This document shows, piece after piece, positions 52,353 to 61,845 of a stretch of DNA of 64,000 nt. The notes under the pieces are model-generated. The model saw nothing but the letters and a program-made list of their open reading frames with translations, was not told the origin of the DNA and did no database searches. This DNA comes from 2-02-FULL-47-50 sp964479045 (GTDB taxonomy: Bacteria > Pseudomonadota > Gammaproteobacteria > Eutrophobiales > Eutrophobiaceae), in the NCBI GenBank assembly GCA_964479045.1, contig CAYZJI010000004.1, forward strand, positions 1 through 64,000, read 5' to 3'. The stretch's first letter is position 1; the number at the start of each line of letters is the position of its first letter. The translations under genes and the position numbers were made by a program.

Positions 52353-53285
52353 ATGAATAGCAGAAAAACTTATCAGGTGAAGGACTACGGCAAAGTGGCT
52401 GTGCTCTATGGCGGATTGTCCGCCGAGCGACAGATTTCTCTGGAAAGCGGTGGTGCAGTGTTTGCTGCCTTGCAACGCAAGGGTGTGGATGCACATGCGA
52501 TTGATGTGCAGCAGGACGTACTGAGCAAACTGGAAGCAGGAAATTATGACCGCGCCTTCATCGCCCTGCATGGGCGCGGTGGAGAAGATGGTCAGATTCA
52601 GGGTGCGTTACAGATACTGGGTCTGCCCTATACCGGCAGTGGTGTATTGGGTTCGGCACTTGCCATGGACAAGGCACGCACCAAGAAAATCTGGGCGAGT
52701 GAAGGATTGCCGACGCCACCAGCGGTTGAATTGAGTGTTGCTTCAGACTGGCAGGCCGTGTGTGTGCAACTGGGTTTGCCACTGATGGTGAAGCCGGTGC
52801 ATGAGGGTTCCAGCATCGGGGCCAGCAAGGTCAAACGTGCAGAAGATCTGGAACCGGCCTGGCGTGCGGCCTATGCACTTGATAAACGCGTGCTCGCAGA
52901 GAAATGGATCACCGGCAGTGAATATACCGTGCCGATCCTCGGTGCTCGTGTATTACCGATCATCCGGCTGGTGACACCGAGAGAGTTTTATGACTACACC
53001 GCCAAATATGAGGCCGAGACCACGCAATATATCTGCCCATGTGGTCTGGATGAAAAAACCGAGAAAAGCCTCGGTGAAATCGCGTTCAAGGCTTACCAAT
53101 CATTGGGCGCCAGTGGTTGGGGCCGCATCGATCTGATGATGGACGAACAAGGACAACCATGGTTGATCGAGGCCAATACCATACCCGGCATGACCAGTCA
53201 CAGTCTGGTGCCGATGGCAGCCCGGCAGGCCGGAATCGGATTTGATGATCTGGTGATTGAAATACTGAATTCGAGCATGAGTTGA
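52353..53285 (+). CDS. ddlB: D-alanine-D-alanine ligase
   Basis: A 310-residue ATP-grasp ligase producing the D-Ala-D-Ala dipeptide for MurF. VLYGGLSAERQISLESG near residue 17, ALHGRGGEDGQIQGALQILG near 72, MVKPVHEGSSIGASKV near 147, and LIEANTIPGMTSHSLVPMAA near 271, where the metal-binding E and N lie. It starts immediately after the murB stop. Confidence 0.97.
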   Translation: MNSRKTYQVKDYGKVAVLYGGLSAERQISLESGGAVFAALQRKGVDAHAIDVQQDVLSKLEAGNYDRAFIALHGRGGEDGQIQGALQILGLPYTGSGVLGSALAMDKARTKKIWASEGLPTPPAVELSVASDWQAVCVQLGLPLMVKPVHEGSSIGASKVKRAEDLEPAWRAAYALDKRVLAEKWITGSEYTVPILGARVLPIIRLVTPREFYDYTAKYEAETTQYICPCGLDEKTEKSLGEIAFKAYQSLGASGWGRIDLMMDEQGQPWLIEANTIPGMTSHSLVPMAARQAGIGFDDLVIEILNSSMS

Positions 53286-53301
53286 GCATGGGAAGAATCA
53301 A

Positions 53302-54087
53302 ATGACAATGGCCGCAAATATTGAACACATGTCGCAGGATGAATTGCCGGTATCACGGCAACATTCATTATACGAGTTCGCGGCGGTGCTGCTGTTTGTG
53401 TCACTGCTGCTGTGGGGCGGCCAGCATTTGCTTGATCCGGCCACCTTGCCCATCCGGCAGGTGCGAATTGAAGGTGAATTCCGGCATCTGTCCACGGCAA
53501 CTCTGCAGGAACTTGCCAGCAACCGGGTGCAGGGCGGGTTTTTCAATATTGATGTGGCGGCCATACGTGATGCGCTGCTGGCCGAGCCGTGGGTACGTGA
53601 AGTGTCCGTACACCGGGTATGGCCGGACAGCCTGCAGATTTTTGTTACCGAGCAAACGCCGTTGGCACGCTGGCAGGCAGGTGGATTCCTTAATGAGGAA
53701 GCCACATTGTTCAAACCTGTTGTTGATTCCGTCAGTGAATCACTGCCGGTGTTTGCCGGTCCACGCGGCACGGAAAAATTAATGCTGGAACAGTATCAAT
53801 ACCTGCAGGAATTATTGCGGCCTCTCAATATGCAGGTAACGGTATTACAACTCGATGAACGGCGTGCCTGGGAGTTTATAACCCTTTCCGGATTACAGGT
53901 GATTATCGGCCGCAAGGACCCGGAAGTGCGCATCACGCGGTTTGCTGCGCTCGTGCCCGGCAGTCTGGGCCAGAAACTGGAGACAGCGGCAGTTATTGAT
54001 ATGCGTTATCCCAACGGCTACGCCGTCCGCTGGAAGGACGGAACGGCCGCCAACCATACGCAAGGCGGGGAAACATCAACATGGTAA
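53302..54087 (+). CDS. ftsQ: Cell division protein FtsQ
   Basis: A 261-residue bitopic divisome protein. Cytoplasmic start, membrane helix at about residues 25-44, a POTRA domain with PIRQVRIEGEFRHLSTATLQ near 54, and the FtsQ beta domain to the end, including WVREVSVHRVWPDSLQIFV near 97. It connects FtsL-FtsB with FtsA/FtsZ. Overlaps ftsA by 7 bp. Confidence 0.95.
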   Translation: MTMAANIEHMSQDELPVSRQHSLYEFAAVLLFVSLLLWGGQHLLDPATLPIRQVRIEGEFRHLSTATLQELASNRVQGGFFNIDVAAIRDALLAEPWVREVSVHRVWPDSLQIFVTEQTPLARWQAGGFLNEEATLFKPVVDSVSESLPVFAGPRGTEKLMLEQYQYLQELLRPLNMQVTVLQLDERRAWEFITLSGLQVIIGRKDPEVRITRFAALVPGSLGQKLETAAVIDMRYPNGYAVRWKDGTAANHTQGGETSTW

Positions 54088-55316
54088 AAAAGACTGACAG
54101 GCGAATGATCGTAGGACTGGATATTGGCACTTCCAAAGTGGTGGCGATCGTCGGTGAACTTACGGCCGATAACGATGTGGAAATTATCGGACTGGGTTCC
54201 AGCCGTTCGCGCGGACTCAAAAAAGGCGTAGTGGTCAATATCGAATCCACGGTGCACTCCATTCAGCGCGCCATTGAAGAAGCCGAGTTGATGGCTGGCT
54301 GTAACATTCATTCTGTATTTGCAGGGATAGCCGGCAGTCATATCCGCAGCCTGAATTCCAACGGCATCGTCGCGATCCGTGATAACGAGGTCACTGCAGG
54401 GGACGTGGAGCGTGTGATCGATGCGGCCAGCGCTGTTGCTATCCCGGCAGATCAGAAAATCCTGCATATCCTGCCGCAGGAGTTCGTCATCGATCATCAG
54501 GAAGGCGTCAAGGAGCCGATTGGCATGTCCGGCGTGCGGCTGGAAGTGAAAGTACACATGGTGACCGGTGCAGTAAGCGCCGCCCAGAACATTATTAAAT
54601 GTGTGCGCCGCTGTGGCCTCGAAGTGGATGACATTATTCTGGAGCAACTGGCCTCCAGTTATGCGGTGTTAACCGAAGATGAGAAGGAACTGGGTGTGTG
54701 TCTCGTGGATATTGGTGGCGGCACAACCGATATTGCCGTATTCCGGGATGGCGCCATCCAGCACACCGCTGTGATCCCGATTGCCGGTGATCAGGTGACG
54801 AATGATATTGCTATTGCGTTGCGCACGCCGACCCAGCATGCCGAAGATATCAAGGTGCAGTATGCCTGTGCACTCACCCAGCTCGCGAACCCGGAAGAAA
54901 CCATAGAAGTGCCGAGCGTGGGAGATCGCGCCGCACGCCGTCTGGCAAGACAGACGCTCGCCGAAGTGGTTGAGCCCCGTTATGAAGAATTATTTACGCT
55001 GGTGCAGGCGGAGCTGCGCCGCAGTGGTTATGAAGACATGGTTGCCGGTGGTGTGGTGTTGACCGGCGGCAGCGCCAAGATGGAGGGTGTGGTGGAGCTC
55101 GCCGAAGAAATTTTCCATATGCCCGTGCGGATCGGTGTGCCGCAATATGTCACCGGTCTTTCTGATGTCGTGAAAAATCCTATTTATTCAACGGGCGTGG
55201 GTTTGTTGTTGTTCGGGCGCAAGTATTTACAGGATCATTCGGCGCCGTTGCGGGTCAAGAAAGGTTTCGGGCAGGTGTGGGACAGAATGAAAAGCTGGTT
55301 TCAAGGCAATTTTTAA
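54081..55316 (+). CDS. ftsA: Cell division protein FtsA
   Basis: A 411-residue actin-like protein that tethers FtsZ to the membrane. MIVGLDIGTSKVVAIVGEL near residue 9 (phosphate 1), CLVDIGGGTTDIAVFRDGAI near 208 (phosphate 2), VLTGGSAKMEGVVELAEEIF near 329, and a C-terminal amphipathic helix (about 395-409). Its family 1C domain is present after residue 85. Confidence 0.97.
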   Translation: MVKKTDRRMIVGLDIGTSKVVAIVGELTADNDVEIIGLGSSRSRGLKKGVVVNIESTVHSIQRAIEEAELMAGCNIHSVFAGIAGSHIRSLNSNGIVAIRDNEVTAGDVERVIDAASAVAIPADQKILHILPQEFVIDHQEGVKEPIGMSGVRLEVKVHMVTGAVSAAQNIIKCVRRCGLEVDDIILEQLASSYAVLTEDEKELGVCLVDIGGGTTDIAVFRDGAIQHTAVIPIAGDQVTNDIAIALRTPTQHAEDIKVQYACALTQLANPEETIEVPSVGDRAARRLARQTLAEVVEPRYEELFTLVQAELRRSGYEDMVAGGVVLTGGSAKMEGVVELAEEIFHMPVRIGVPQYVTGLSDVVKNPIYSTGVGLLLFGRKYLQDHSAPLRVKKGFGQVWDRMKSWFQGNF

Positions 55317-55352
55317 TTTTGACATTATTACTTTAATCGGGAGGTTACTGAT

Positions 55353-56504
55353 ATGTTTGAACTGGTCGATGCTGAAAATTCAACAGCCGTTATCAAGGTA
55401 ATAGGTGTAGGTGGTGGTGGCGGTAATGCCGTAGAACATATGGTCAGTGCCAATATCGATGGTGTGGAATTTATCTGCGCCAATACCGATGCACAGGCGC
55501 TGAAAAAATCTGCGGCCAAAACAATATTGCAGCTTGGTCATAATGTGACCAAAGGACTGGGCGCCGGTGCGGATCCGGATCGCGGCCGCCAGGCCGCATT
55601 GGAAGATCGGGACCGTGTCATGGATGTCCTTGAAGGTTCAGACATGGTATTCATCACTGCCGGGATGGGCGGGGGCACCGGTACCGGGGCGGCACCAATT
55701 GTTGCGCAGGTGGCAAAAGAGATGGGGATACTGACGGTGGCGGTAGTCACCCGGCCGTTTTCTTTTGAAGGCAAGAAGCGGGCGCAGATTGCCGATCAGG
55801 GCATCAAGGAACTGAGCCAGTTTGTTGATTCATTAATAACGATACCCAATGAAAAGTTGCTGGCGGTTTTGGGCCGCGACATCAGTCTGCTCAATGCCTT
55901 TGCGGCGGCCAATGACGTATTGCTGGGTGCCGTACAGGGGATTGCAGAGTTAATCACACGGCCAGGACTGATCAACGTTGATTTTGCCGATGTAAGGACT
56001 GTGATGTCTGAAATGGGTATGGCGATGATGGGTTCAGGCAAGGCCCAGGGTCAGGATCGCGCACGTATCGCGGCTGAAGCCGCCATCTCCAGCCCGTTGC
56101 TGGAGGATGTGAACCTGAATGGAGCCCGTGGTTTGCTGGTTAATATTACTGCTGGCATGGATCTCTCTATTGGCGAATTCGATGAGGTGGGTAATACAGT
56201 CAAACAGTTTGCTTCGGACAATGCTACCGTGGTGGTGGGTACTGTGATAGACCCGGAAATGAGCGGTGAAATGCGCGTGACTATCGTCGCTACCGGTCTC
56301 GGTCATGCAGCCCGCGAGGAAGTTGCCCGGGTCAAGCTGGTGCAGGCAGCAGCCGGTGGCGGTGGCCCCGTCGACTACAGCATTTATGATCAGCCGACCA
56401 AGACACGGCGTGAACGGGATGAGGTGAAGACCGCACGTTCAACTCTGGAAAGCGACCCGGATTATCTCGATATACCGGCTTTTTTGAGGAGACAGGCAGA
56501 TTAG
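55353..56504 (+). CDS. ftsZ: Cell division protein FtsZ
   Basis: A 383-residue tubulin-like GTPase that forms the division ring. VIGVGGGGGNAVEHMV near residue 12, the GTP-binding GMGGGTGTGAAP near 104, and NVDFADVRTVM near 206. The C-terminal conserved peptide DYLDIPAFLRRQAD binds FtsA and ZipA. A strong GGGAGG site precedes ATG 55353. Confidence 0.98.
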   Translation: MFELVDAENSTAVIKVIGVGGGGGNAVEHMVSANIDGVEFICANTDAQALKKSAAKTILQLGHNVTKGLGAGADPDRGRQAALEDRDRVMDVLEGSDMVFITAGMGGGTGTGAAPIVAQVAKEMGILTVAVVTRPFSFEGKKRAQIADQGIKELSQFVDSLITIPNEKLLAVLGRDISLLNAFAAANDVLLGAVQGIAELITRPGLINVDFADVRTVMSEMGMAMMGSGKAQGQDRARIAAEAAISSPLLEDVNLNGARGLLVNITAGMDLSIGEFDEVGNTVKQFASDNATVVVGTVIDPEMSGEMRVTIVATGLGHAAREEVARVKLVQAAAGGGGPVDYSIYDQPTKTRRERDEVKTARSTLESDPDYLDIPAFLRRQAD

Positions 56505-56541
56505 ATATCGTTGAGGGAGGGCTGGATGCAGCAATTCAGGC

Positions 56542-56570
56542 TTGACAGCCAACCGCTTTACGCTTAAAAA
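56542..56570 (+). promoter_or_regulatory. Candidate lpxC promoter
   Basis: TTGACA at 56542-56547 and TAAAAA at 56565-56570, 17 bp apart, in the 112-bp gap between ftsZ and lpxC. The -10 box is imperfect. A separate lpxC promoter here would be in line with other gammaproteobacteria. Confidence 0.5.
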
Positions 56571-56616
56571 TGGGAAGCTTGAACCCTAGTCGCGGGCGAA
56601 AAGGATAATAAAATCA

Positions 56617-57528
56617 ATGATAAAGCAGCGCACACTGAAAAATGTCATCCGCGCTACTGGCGTTGGTCTGCATACGGGCAAGAAAGTATTGCTGACATTG
56701 CGCCCCGCCCCGGTCAACACCGGTATCATCTTCCGTCGCATTGATCTGGATCCTGCTGTAGAAATTCATGCCCGCCCTGAAAACGTAGGTGATACCCGCC
56801 TCTCCACCACACTGGTGAATGGCAAGGTCAGGATTTCCACGGTTGAACATCTGTTGTCGGCACTCGCAGGTTTCGGTATCGATAATGCGTATATCGATCT
56901 CAGTTCTGATGAAGTACCGATCATGGATGGCAGTGCCGGTCCCTTCGTGTTTCTGATTCAGTCTGCGGGCGTGGAAGAACAGAAAGCCCCAAAGAAATTT
57001 ATCCGCATCAAGCAACGTGTTCATGTTGAAGAGCCGGGTAAGTGGGCCCGATTCGAGCCATTCAACGGTTTCAAGGTCGGGTTTACCATAGAATTTGATC
57101 ATCCCGCCTTCAATGAGAAAAACTGTCACGCCGAAATTGATTTTTCCACAACCTCTTTTGTAAAAGAAGTCAGCCGTGCGCGCACGTTCGGTTTTATGCG
57201 GGATGTGGAACTGCTGCGCGAGAAAAATCTGGCTTTGGGCGGCAGCCTGGATAATGCCGTTGTAGTTGACGATTACCGGATTCTCAACGATGACGGTCTA
57301 CGTTACGAAGACGAGTGCGTCAAGCACAAAATACTTGATGCGATAGGTGACTTGTATCTGCTGGGACACAGCCTGATAGGTTCATTTACGGGATACAAGT
57401 CAGGACATGAATTAAATAACCGGCTCCTGAAAGAGCTCATGGCTAACAAGTCGGCCTGGGAGCTGGTGAGTTTCAAAGACGAGGTGGAATTACCCATCTC
57501 GTTTATACAACCGATATCCGCCACCTGA
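56617..57528 (+). CDS. lpxC: UDP-3-O-acyl-N-acetylglucosamine deacetylase
   Basis: A 303-residue zinc amidase for the committed step of lipid A synthesis. TLKNVIRATGVGLHTGKKV near residue 4, TVEHLLSALAGFGIDNA near 74 with a zinc histidine, IMDGSAGPFVFLI near 103, RTFGFMRDVELLRE near 189, and VKHKILDAIGDLYLLG near 235 with further zinc ligands. It ends the dcw group. Degradation control by FtsH is usual but not seen here. Confidence 0.97.
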   Translation: MIKQRTLKNVIRATGVGLHTGKKVLLTLRPAPVNTGIIFRRIDLDPAVEIHARPENVGDTRLSTTLVNGKVRISTVEHLLSALAGFGIDNAYIDLSSDEVPIMDGSAGPFVFLIQSAGVEEQKAPKKFIRIKQRVHVEEPGKWARFEPFNGFKVGFTIEFDHPAFNEKNCHAEIDFSTTSFVKEVSRARTFGFMRDVELLREKNLALGGSLDNAVVVDDYRILNDDGLRYEDECVKHKILDAIGDLYLLGHSLIGSFTGYKSGHELNNRLLKELMANKSAWELVSFKDEVELPISFIQPISAT

Positions 57529-57550
57529 TAAAAAAATAATAATAGCGTGT

Positions 57551-58036
57551 TCAGACATTTACATGTCTGGCAAGACGGAGCAGGGACTGACGCAGTTCAT
57601 CATCAGGCATGAGACTGGCGGAATGCGTAATGATTCGGGCCGAGGTTCTGGTCAATGTTATACGACGGATCGATTTTTGGGTGGGAATGTCTGCCGGTTT
57701 AATCTTGATCCGCAGGGTTTTCAGCCCCTGAAGATCGCTTTCACGACGCATATGACTCAATATGGCGGAAGTATTATAGCGGAGCCGGGACGCCCAGGCA
57801 GCCGAGTCAGCATGTAGTACCAGCGTTACATGGTCAAAGTTGGCTACTGTGCAATGCTGATTAAGTGGCGGTTCCAGAAAAGATTGCAGCTTTTCAGTGA
57901 GACGGACCAACTGTTGGGTCTGGCGGAATAATTTGCCAAGCGGGCTGGCATGATTTTCCAGCAGTTTGTAAGCAGGACGGGGCAGGTGCATTTGGAGGAA
58001 TCGCCTGTTGCCATGTAAGGGGTTGTCTGCAGTCAT
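57551..58036 (-). CDS. dciA: DciA (DUF721), replicative helicase loader
   Basis: About 161 residues. A DUF721-family protein that helps load DnaB helicase in bacteria lacking DnaC. The KH-like domain signature includes CTVANFDHVTLVLHADSAAW near the middle and RLRYNTSAILSHM. ATG 58036 is chosen because AAGG lies upstream and the N-terminus NPLHGNRR fits the family; the longer reading from 58111 would overlap the divergent M23 gene. Position next to secA and lpxC is common in gammaproteobacteria. Confidence 0.82.
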   Translation of the reverse strand: MTADNPLHGNRRFLQMHLPRPAYKLLENHASPLGKLFRQTQQLVRLTEKLQSFLEPPLNQHCTVANFDHVTLVLHADSAAWASRLRYNTSAILSHMRRESDLQGLKTLRIKIKPADIPTQKSIRRITLTRTSARIITHSASLMPDDELRQSLLRLARHVNV

Positions 58037-58097
58037 TATAAATGCCTTGGGTGGTACAGGCAGAAAATTATAAAACCAAGAGTGACAAGAAGACATT

Positions 58098-59030
58098 ATG
58101 GAACTCATCATACTTTCTAAACGACGGGCAAACGCCTCAAGGATGACGTTCAGTGCCTATTGGCTGGCCGCAATGGCAGGTGGTCTGCTGTTGCTGATGG
58201 TGGCGGCCTTTTTTGCCGGTGGGTATTACAGCCTGGAGTATTCCACGAATGCCATTGCGATGATGCACCAGGAAGCCAAGCTAGAGAGGCATGAAGAGTT
58301 GGATCAGCAGTGGCTGGCAATCAATGAAGCCCGGCAGGAAGCGCAGAATAATCTTGATGCCATGGCCGCACGCCTGAGCAAGTTGCAGGGTCATATCATG
58401 CGTCTGGATGCACTCGGCGCCCGGCTTGCCGCCATGGCCAACCTGCAGGATATCGATTTTAATATTGCAGAGCCGTTGGGGATGGGTGGTCCGGCTCCCA
58501 CTGAACGGGAGCGATCCCTGGATGTACCTGATTTCCTTGCCCAACTCGAACAATTAAGCCATGAAATCAGAGACCGTGGTGACAAGCTGGCGGCCATCGA
58601 ATCCATGTTGATGGACAATGAGTTGCAGGACAAGACCCTGCCCGATGGAATGCCGGTAGAGAGCGGGTGGGTATCATCACTGTTTGGCTGGCGGACTGAT
58701 CCTATTTCCGGCAAGCGTGAATTTCATGAAGGCGTGGATTTTGCCGGTAAACCAATGACGCAGGTAACAGCTGTTGCCGCCGGTATCGTGACATGGTCAG
58801 ATCGCCGTCCGGGTTATGGCAACATGGTTGAGATCAATCATGGTAACGGTTACGTCACCCGTTATGCACATAACAAGGAAAATCTGGTCGTCGTCGGCGA
58901 TCGGGTGGAAAAGGGACAAGCCGTCGCCATTATCGGATCTTCCGGGCGTTCCACGGGCACCCATGTTCACTTTGAAGTTACCCTGAACGGCGAACACGTC
59001 GATCCGAAAAAATACATCTCTGAAAATTAA
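58098..59030 (+). CDS. M23-family metallopeptidase with coiled-coil stalk
   Basis: A 310-residue envelope protein. One N-terminal membrane helix (about residues 20-45), a coiled-coil region (about 55-185), then an M23 LytM-type domain: FHEGVDFAG near 215 (zinc H-x(3)-D), and GTHVHFEV near 290 (H-x-H), so the metal site is complete. It probably cleaves or remodels peptidoglycan crosslinks from the inner membrane. It lies between dciA and secA, a common gammaproteobacterial arrangement, but substrates are unknown. Confidence 0.88.
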   Translation: MELIILSKRRANASRMTFSAYWLAAMAGGLLLLMVAAFFAGGYYSLEYSTNAIAMMHQEAKLERHEELDQQWLAINEARQEAQNNLDAMAARLSKLQGHIMRLDALGARLAAMANLQDIDFNIAEPLGMGGPAPTERERSLDVPDFLAQLEQLSHEIRDRGDKLAAIESMLMDNELQDKTLPDGMPVESGWVSSLFGWRTDPISGKREFHEGVDFAGKPMTQVTAVAAGIVTWSDRRPGYGNMVEINHGNGYVTRYAHNKENLVVVGDRVEKGQAVAIIGSSGRSTGTHVHFEVTLNGEHVDPKKYISEN

Positions 59031-59063
59031 ATCCTCAGCCACTTTTGCTGTCCAATCCGTGAC

Positions 59064-59090
59064 ATGCATAAGGGCGTGCATTCTTTTTTT
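59064..59090 (+). terminator. Possible intrinsic terminator before secA
   Basis: ATGCA/TGCAT stem (59064-59068 with 59077-59081), an 8-base loop, then a seven-T run at 59084-59090. The stem is only five pairs, so it is weak. It lies between the M23 gene and secA and may allow partial readthrough. Confidence 0.45.
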
Positions 59091-59113
59091 AATTTAACCT
59101 ATTTCCATCCGGC

Positions 59114-61825
59114 ATGATTCAGCAATTATTCAAGAAAATATTTGGCAGTCGCAATGACCGCATTCTGAAGCGTCATCAGAAGGCAGTCACCAGAATCAAT
59201 GAACTCGAAACAAAAATGCAGGCATTGCCTGATACCGAATTCCCCGCGAAAACCCGTGAATATCGTGAGCGGTTGAAACAGGGCGATACACTGGATCAGA
59301 TCCTGCCCGAAGCCTTTGCACTGGTAAGGGAAGCTGCAAAACGCACTCTCGGCATGCGTCATTTTGATGTGCAATTGATAGGTGGCATGGTGTTACATGG
59401 CGGTAATATCTCGGAAATGCGTACCGGTGAAGGTAAAACGCTGGTGGCTACATTGCCCGCCTACCTGAATGCTCTGGAGGGGCGGGGTGTGCACGTGATT
59501 ACCGTTAATGATTATCTGGCACAACGTGATGCGGCCTGGATGGGAAAGGTGTTCGGTTTTCTGGGACTGCAGACTGGCGTGATTATTTCCGGCATGAACG
59601 GTGAACAGAGACGCGCCGCCTATAATACGGACATTACCTACGGCACTAACAACGAATTCGGTTTCGATTATCTGCGCGACAATCTGGCATTCAGCAAAAA
59701 CGAGCGGGTGCAGCGTGAACTGAATTACGCGATTGTTGATGAAGTGGATTCCATTCTTATTGACGAAGCCCGTACGCCCTTGATTATCTCAGGCGCGGTC
59801 GATGATCGTTCCGATCTGTATATCAGTATCAATGCGCTTGTCCCGAAGCTCAGACGCCAGCAGGTGGAAGACGGACCGGGTGACTACACTGTGGATGAAA
59901 AATCCAGACAGGTTTACCTTACGGAAGAAGGTAATGAAAATGTCGAAAAACTTTTGCGAGAGGCAAAAATTATTGATAGCAGCCAGAACCTCTATGATGC
60001 TGCGAATATTATTGTTTTGCATCACCTGAATGCCGCGTTGCGTGCTCATGCCCTGTTTCATCGTGATGTGGAGTATATCGTCAAGGACAACCAGATTGTG
60101 ATCGTCGATGAATTTACCGGGCGCACCATGCCCGGGCGGCGCTGGTCAGAAGGGTTGCATCAGGCCATTGAGGCCAAGGAAGGTGTGCCCATCCAGAGTG
60201 AAAACCAGACGCTTGCCACTATCACCTATCAGAATTATTTCCGGCTTTATAAAAAACTGGCTGGTATGACAGGCACCGCGGACACCGAAGCTTATGAATT
60301 CCAGCAGATATACGGGCTCGAAGTGATCGTCATACCGACACATATGCCCATGGTACGCAAGGATTACAGCGATGCGGTTTATCTCAAATCCAGGGACAAG
60401 TTCAAGGCAATACTGGAAGACATCAAACAATGCCGCACACGGCAACGCCCCGTATTGGTCGGAACAGCATCGATTGAAGTTTCCGAATTTGTATCAGAGT
60501 TGTTAAAGAAAGAATCCATACCGCATCAGGTTTTGAATGCCAAGTTCCATCAGCAGGAGGCCATGATCATTGCACAGGCCGGGCAGCCCGGTACAGTTAC
60601 GATTGCAACGAACATGGCCGGGCGTGGTACTGATATTGTTCTAGGTGGAAACCTGCAGGCGGAACTGGATGCTTTGCCAGAAAAGGATCCGGCGATAGTC
60701 AGGCAAATTACTGAAGCCTGGCAAAAGCGTCATGATCTGGTAGTGGCGAGCGGTGGTTTGCATATCATCGGCACTGAACGGCATGAATCACGGCGTATCG
60801 ACAATCAGTTGCGGGGACGTGCCGGACGGCAGGGTGATCCGGGATCCAGCCGGTTTTATCTGTCACTGGAAGACAATCTGATGCGCATATTTGCATCGGA
60901 TCGCATCACGGCCATCATGCAGAAGCTGGGCATGGAAGATGCTGAGGCTATAGAGTCCAATCTGGTCAGCCGGGCCATAGAGAATGCACAGCGCAAGGTG
61001 GAAGCACACAATTTTGATATCCGCAAACACTTGCTGGAATTTGATGATGTGGCCAATGATCAACGCAAGGTCATTTACCAGCAGCGTAATGAATTGCTGG
61101 AAGAAGAAGATGTGTCGGCGAATATCGAACTCATACGTGAGGATGTGCTGAACCAGATTATTGATACCTACATGCCGCCCGGCAGCATCGATGAAATGTG
61201 GGACATCACGGGCCTGACCGCAGCGCTTGAACACGAACTGGCGTTACCGGTCAATATCCGGCAATGGCTGGATGCCGATTCCATGCTTGGTGAAGAAGAC
61301 ATACGCGCCAGAATTCATGGTGCCATGAAATCCGTGACGAGCACCAAGGAGCAAATGGTCAGTTCTGATATCATGCGGCGGTTGGAAAAACAGGTGATGC
61401 TGGATGTGCTGGATCGGCACTGGAAGGAGCATCTGGTGGCAATGGATCAGCTCAGGCAGGGCATACACTTGCGCAGCTATGCAGCCAAAAATCCTAAACA
61501 GGAGTATAAACGCGAGGCGTTCGAATTGTTTGTCGTGATGCTGAACAATATAAAAATGGACGTGGTGAGATTACTCTCGCGACTTCAGGTCAGAACCGAA
61601 CAGGACATCGTCGCGGCTGAACAGCAGCACAAGACACCGGAAAATATCCAGTACAGTCATCCTGCAGCGCAAAGTGCTTTGCAGGAACAACCATCAGCAT
61701 CAGAAACGACGCCGGCCAGCAGTCCGGAACCGTTTGTACGCGGGCAGCGTAAAATCGGGCGTAATGAACCCTGCTATTGCGGCTCGGGCAAGAAATACAA
61801 ACATTGTCACGGCCGTCTTGACTGA
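59114..61825 (+). CDS. secA: Preprotein translocase ATPase SecA
   Basis: A 903-residue motor that drives preproteins through SecYEG. Walker A MRTGEGKTLVATLPAYL near residue 102, DEVDSILIDEARTPLIISG near 209, ATNMAGRGTDI near 497 and GRAGRQGDPGSSRFYLSLED near 571 form the helicase core. The C-terminal zinc motif CYCGSGKKYKHCHG (SecB and lipid binding) is intact. No secM gene precedes it. Works with SecDF-YajC elsewhere in the window. Confidence 0.98.
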   Translation: MIQQLFKKIFGSRNDRILKRHQKAVTRINELETKMQALPDTEFPAKTREYRERLKQGDTLDQILPEAFALVREAAKRTLGMRHFDVQLIGGMVLHGGNISEMRTGEGKTLVATLPAYLNALEGRGVHVITVNDYLAQRDAAWMGKVFGFLGLQTGVIISGMNGEQRRAAYNTDITYGTNNEFGFDYLRDNLAFSKNERVQRELNYAIVDEVDSILIDEARTPLIISGAVDDRSDLYISINALVPKLRRQQVEDGPGDYTVDEKSRQVYLTEEGNENVEKLLREAKIIDSSQNLYDAANIIVLHHLNAALRAHALFHRDVEYIVKDNQIVIVDEFTGRTMPGRRWSEGLHQAIEAKEGVPIQSENQTLATITYQNYFRLYKKLAGMTGTADTEAYEFQQIYGLEVIVIPTHMPMVRKDYSDAVYLKSRDKFKAILEDIKQCRTRQRPVLVGTASIEVSEFVSELLKKESIPHQVLNAKFHQQEAMIIAQAGQPGTVTIATNMAGRGTDIVLGGNLQAELDALPEKDPAIVRQITEAWQKRHDLVVASGGLHIIGTERHESRRIDNQLRGRAGRQGDPGSSRFYLSLEDNLMRIFASDRITAIMQKLGMEDAEAIESNLVSRAIENAQRKVEAHNFDIRKHLLEFDDVANDQRKVIYQQRNELLEEEDVSANIELIREDVLNQIIDTYMPPGSIDEMWDITGLTAALEHELALPVNIRQWLDADSMLGEEDIRARIHGAMKSVTSTKEQMVSSDIMRRLEKQVMLDVLDRHWKEHLVAMDQLRQGIHLRSYAAKNPKQEYKREAFELFVVMLNNIKMDVVRLLSRLQVRTEQDIVAAEQQHKTPENIQYSHPAAQSALQEQPSASETTPASSPEPFVRGQRKIGRNEPCYCGSGKKYKHCHGRLD

Positions 61826-61845
61826 TTTCTGTATAATTACAGTAC

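Noticed and set aside
57552..57569. CAGACAT/ATGTCTG hairpin as terminator between lpxC and dciA
   Set aside because: It lies in the last codons of dciA and no T-run follows directly on either strand; it may be coding coincidence.
59031..59113. secM-type arrest peptide gene upstream of secA
   Set aside because: Only 83 bp separate the M23 gene and secA, with no open frame or arrest motif.
61818..61837. TTGACT/TATAAT as an argJ promoter
   Set aside because: The boxes are 8 bp apart; only the -10 box is kept as a tentative leaderless signal.
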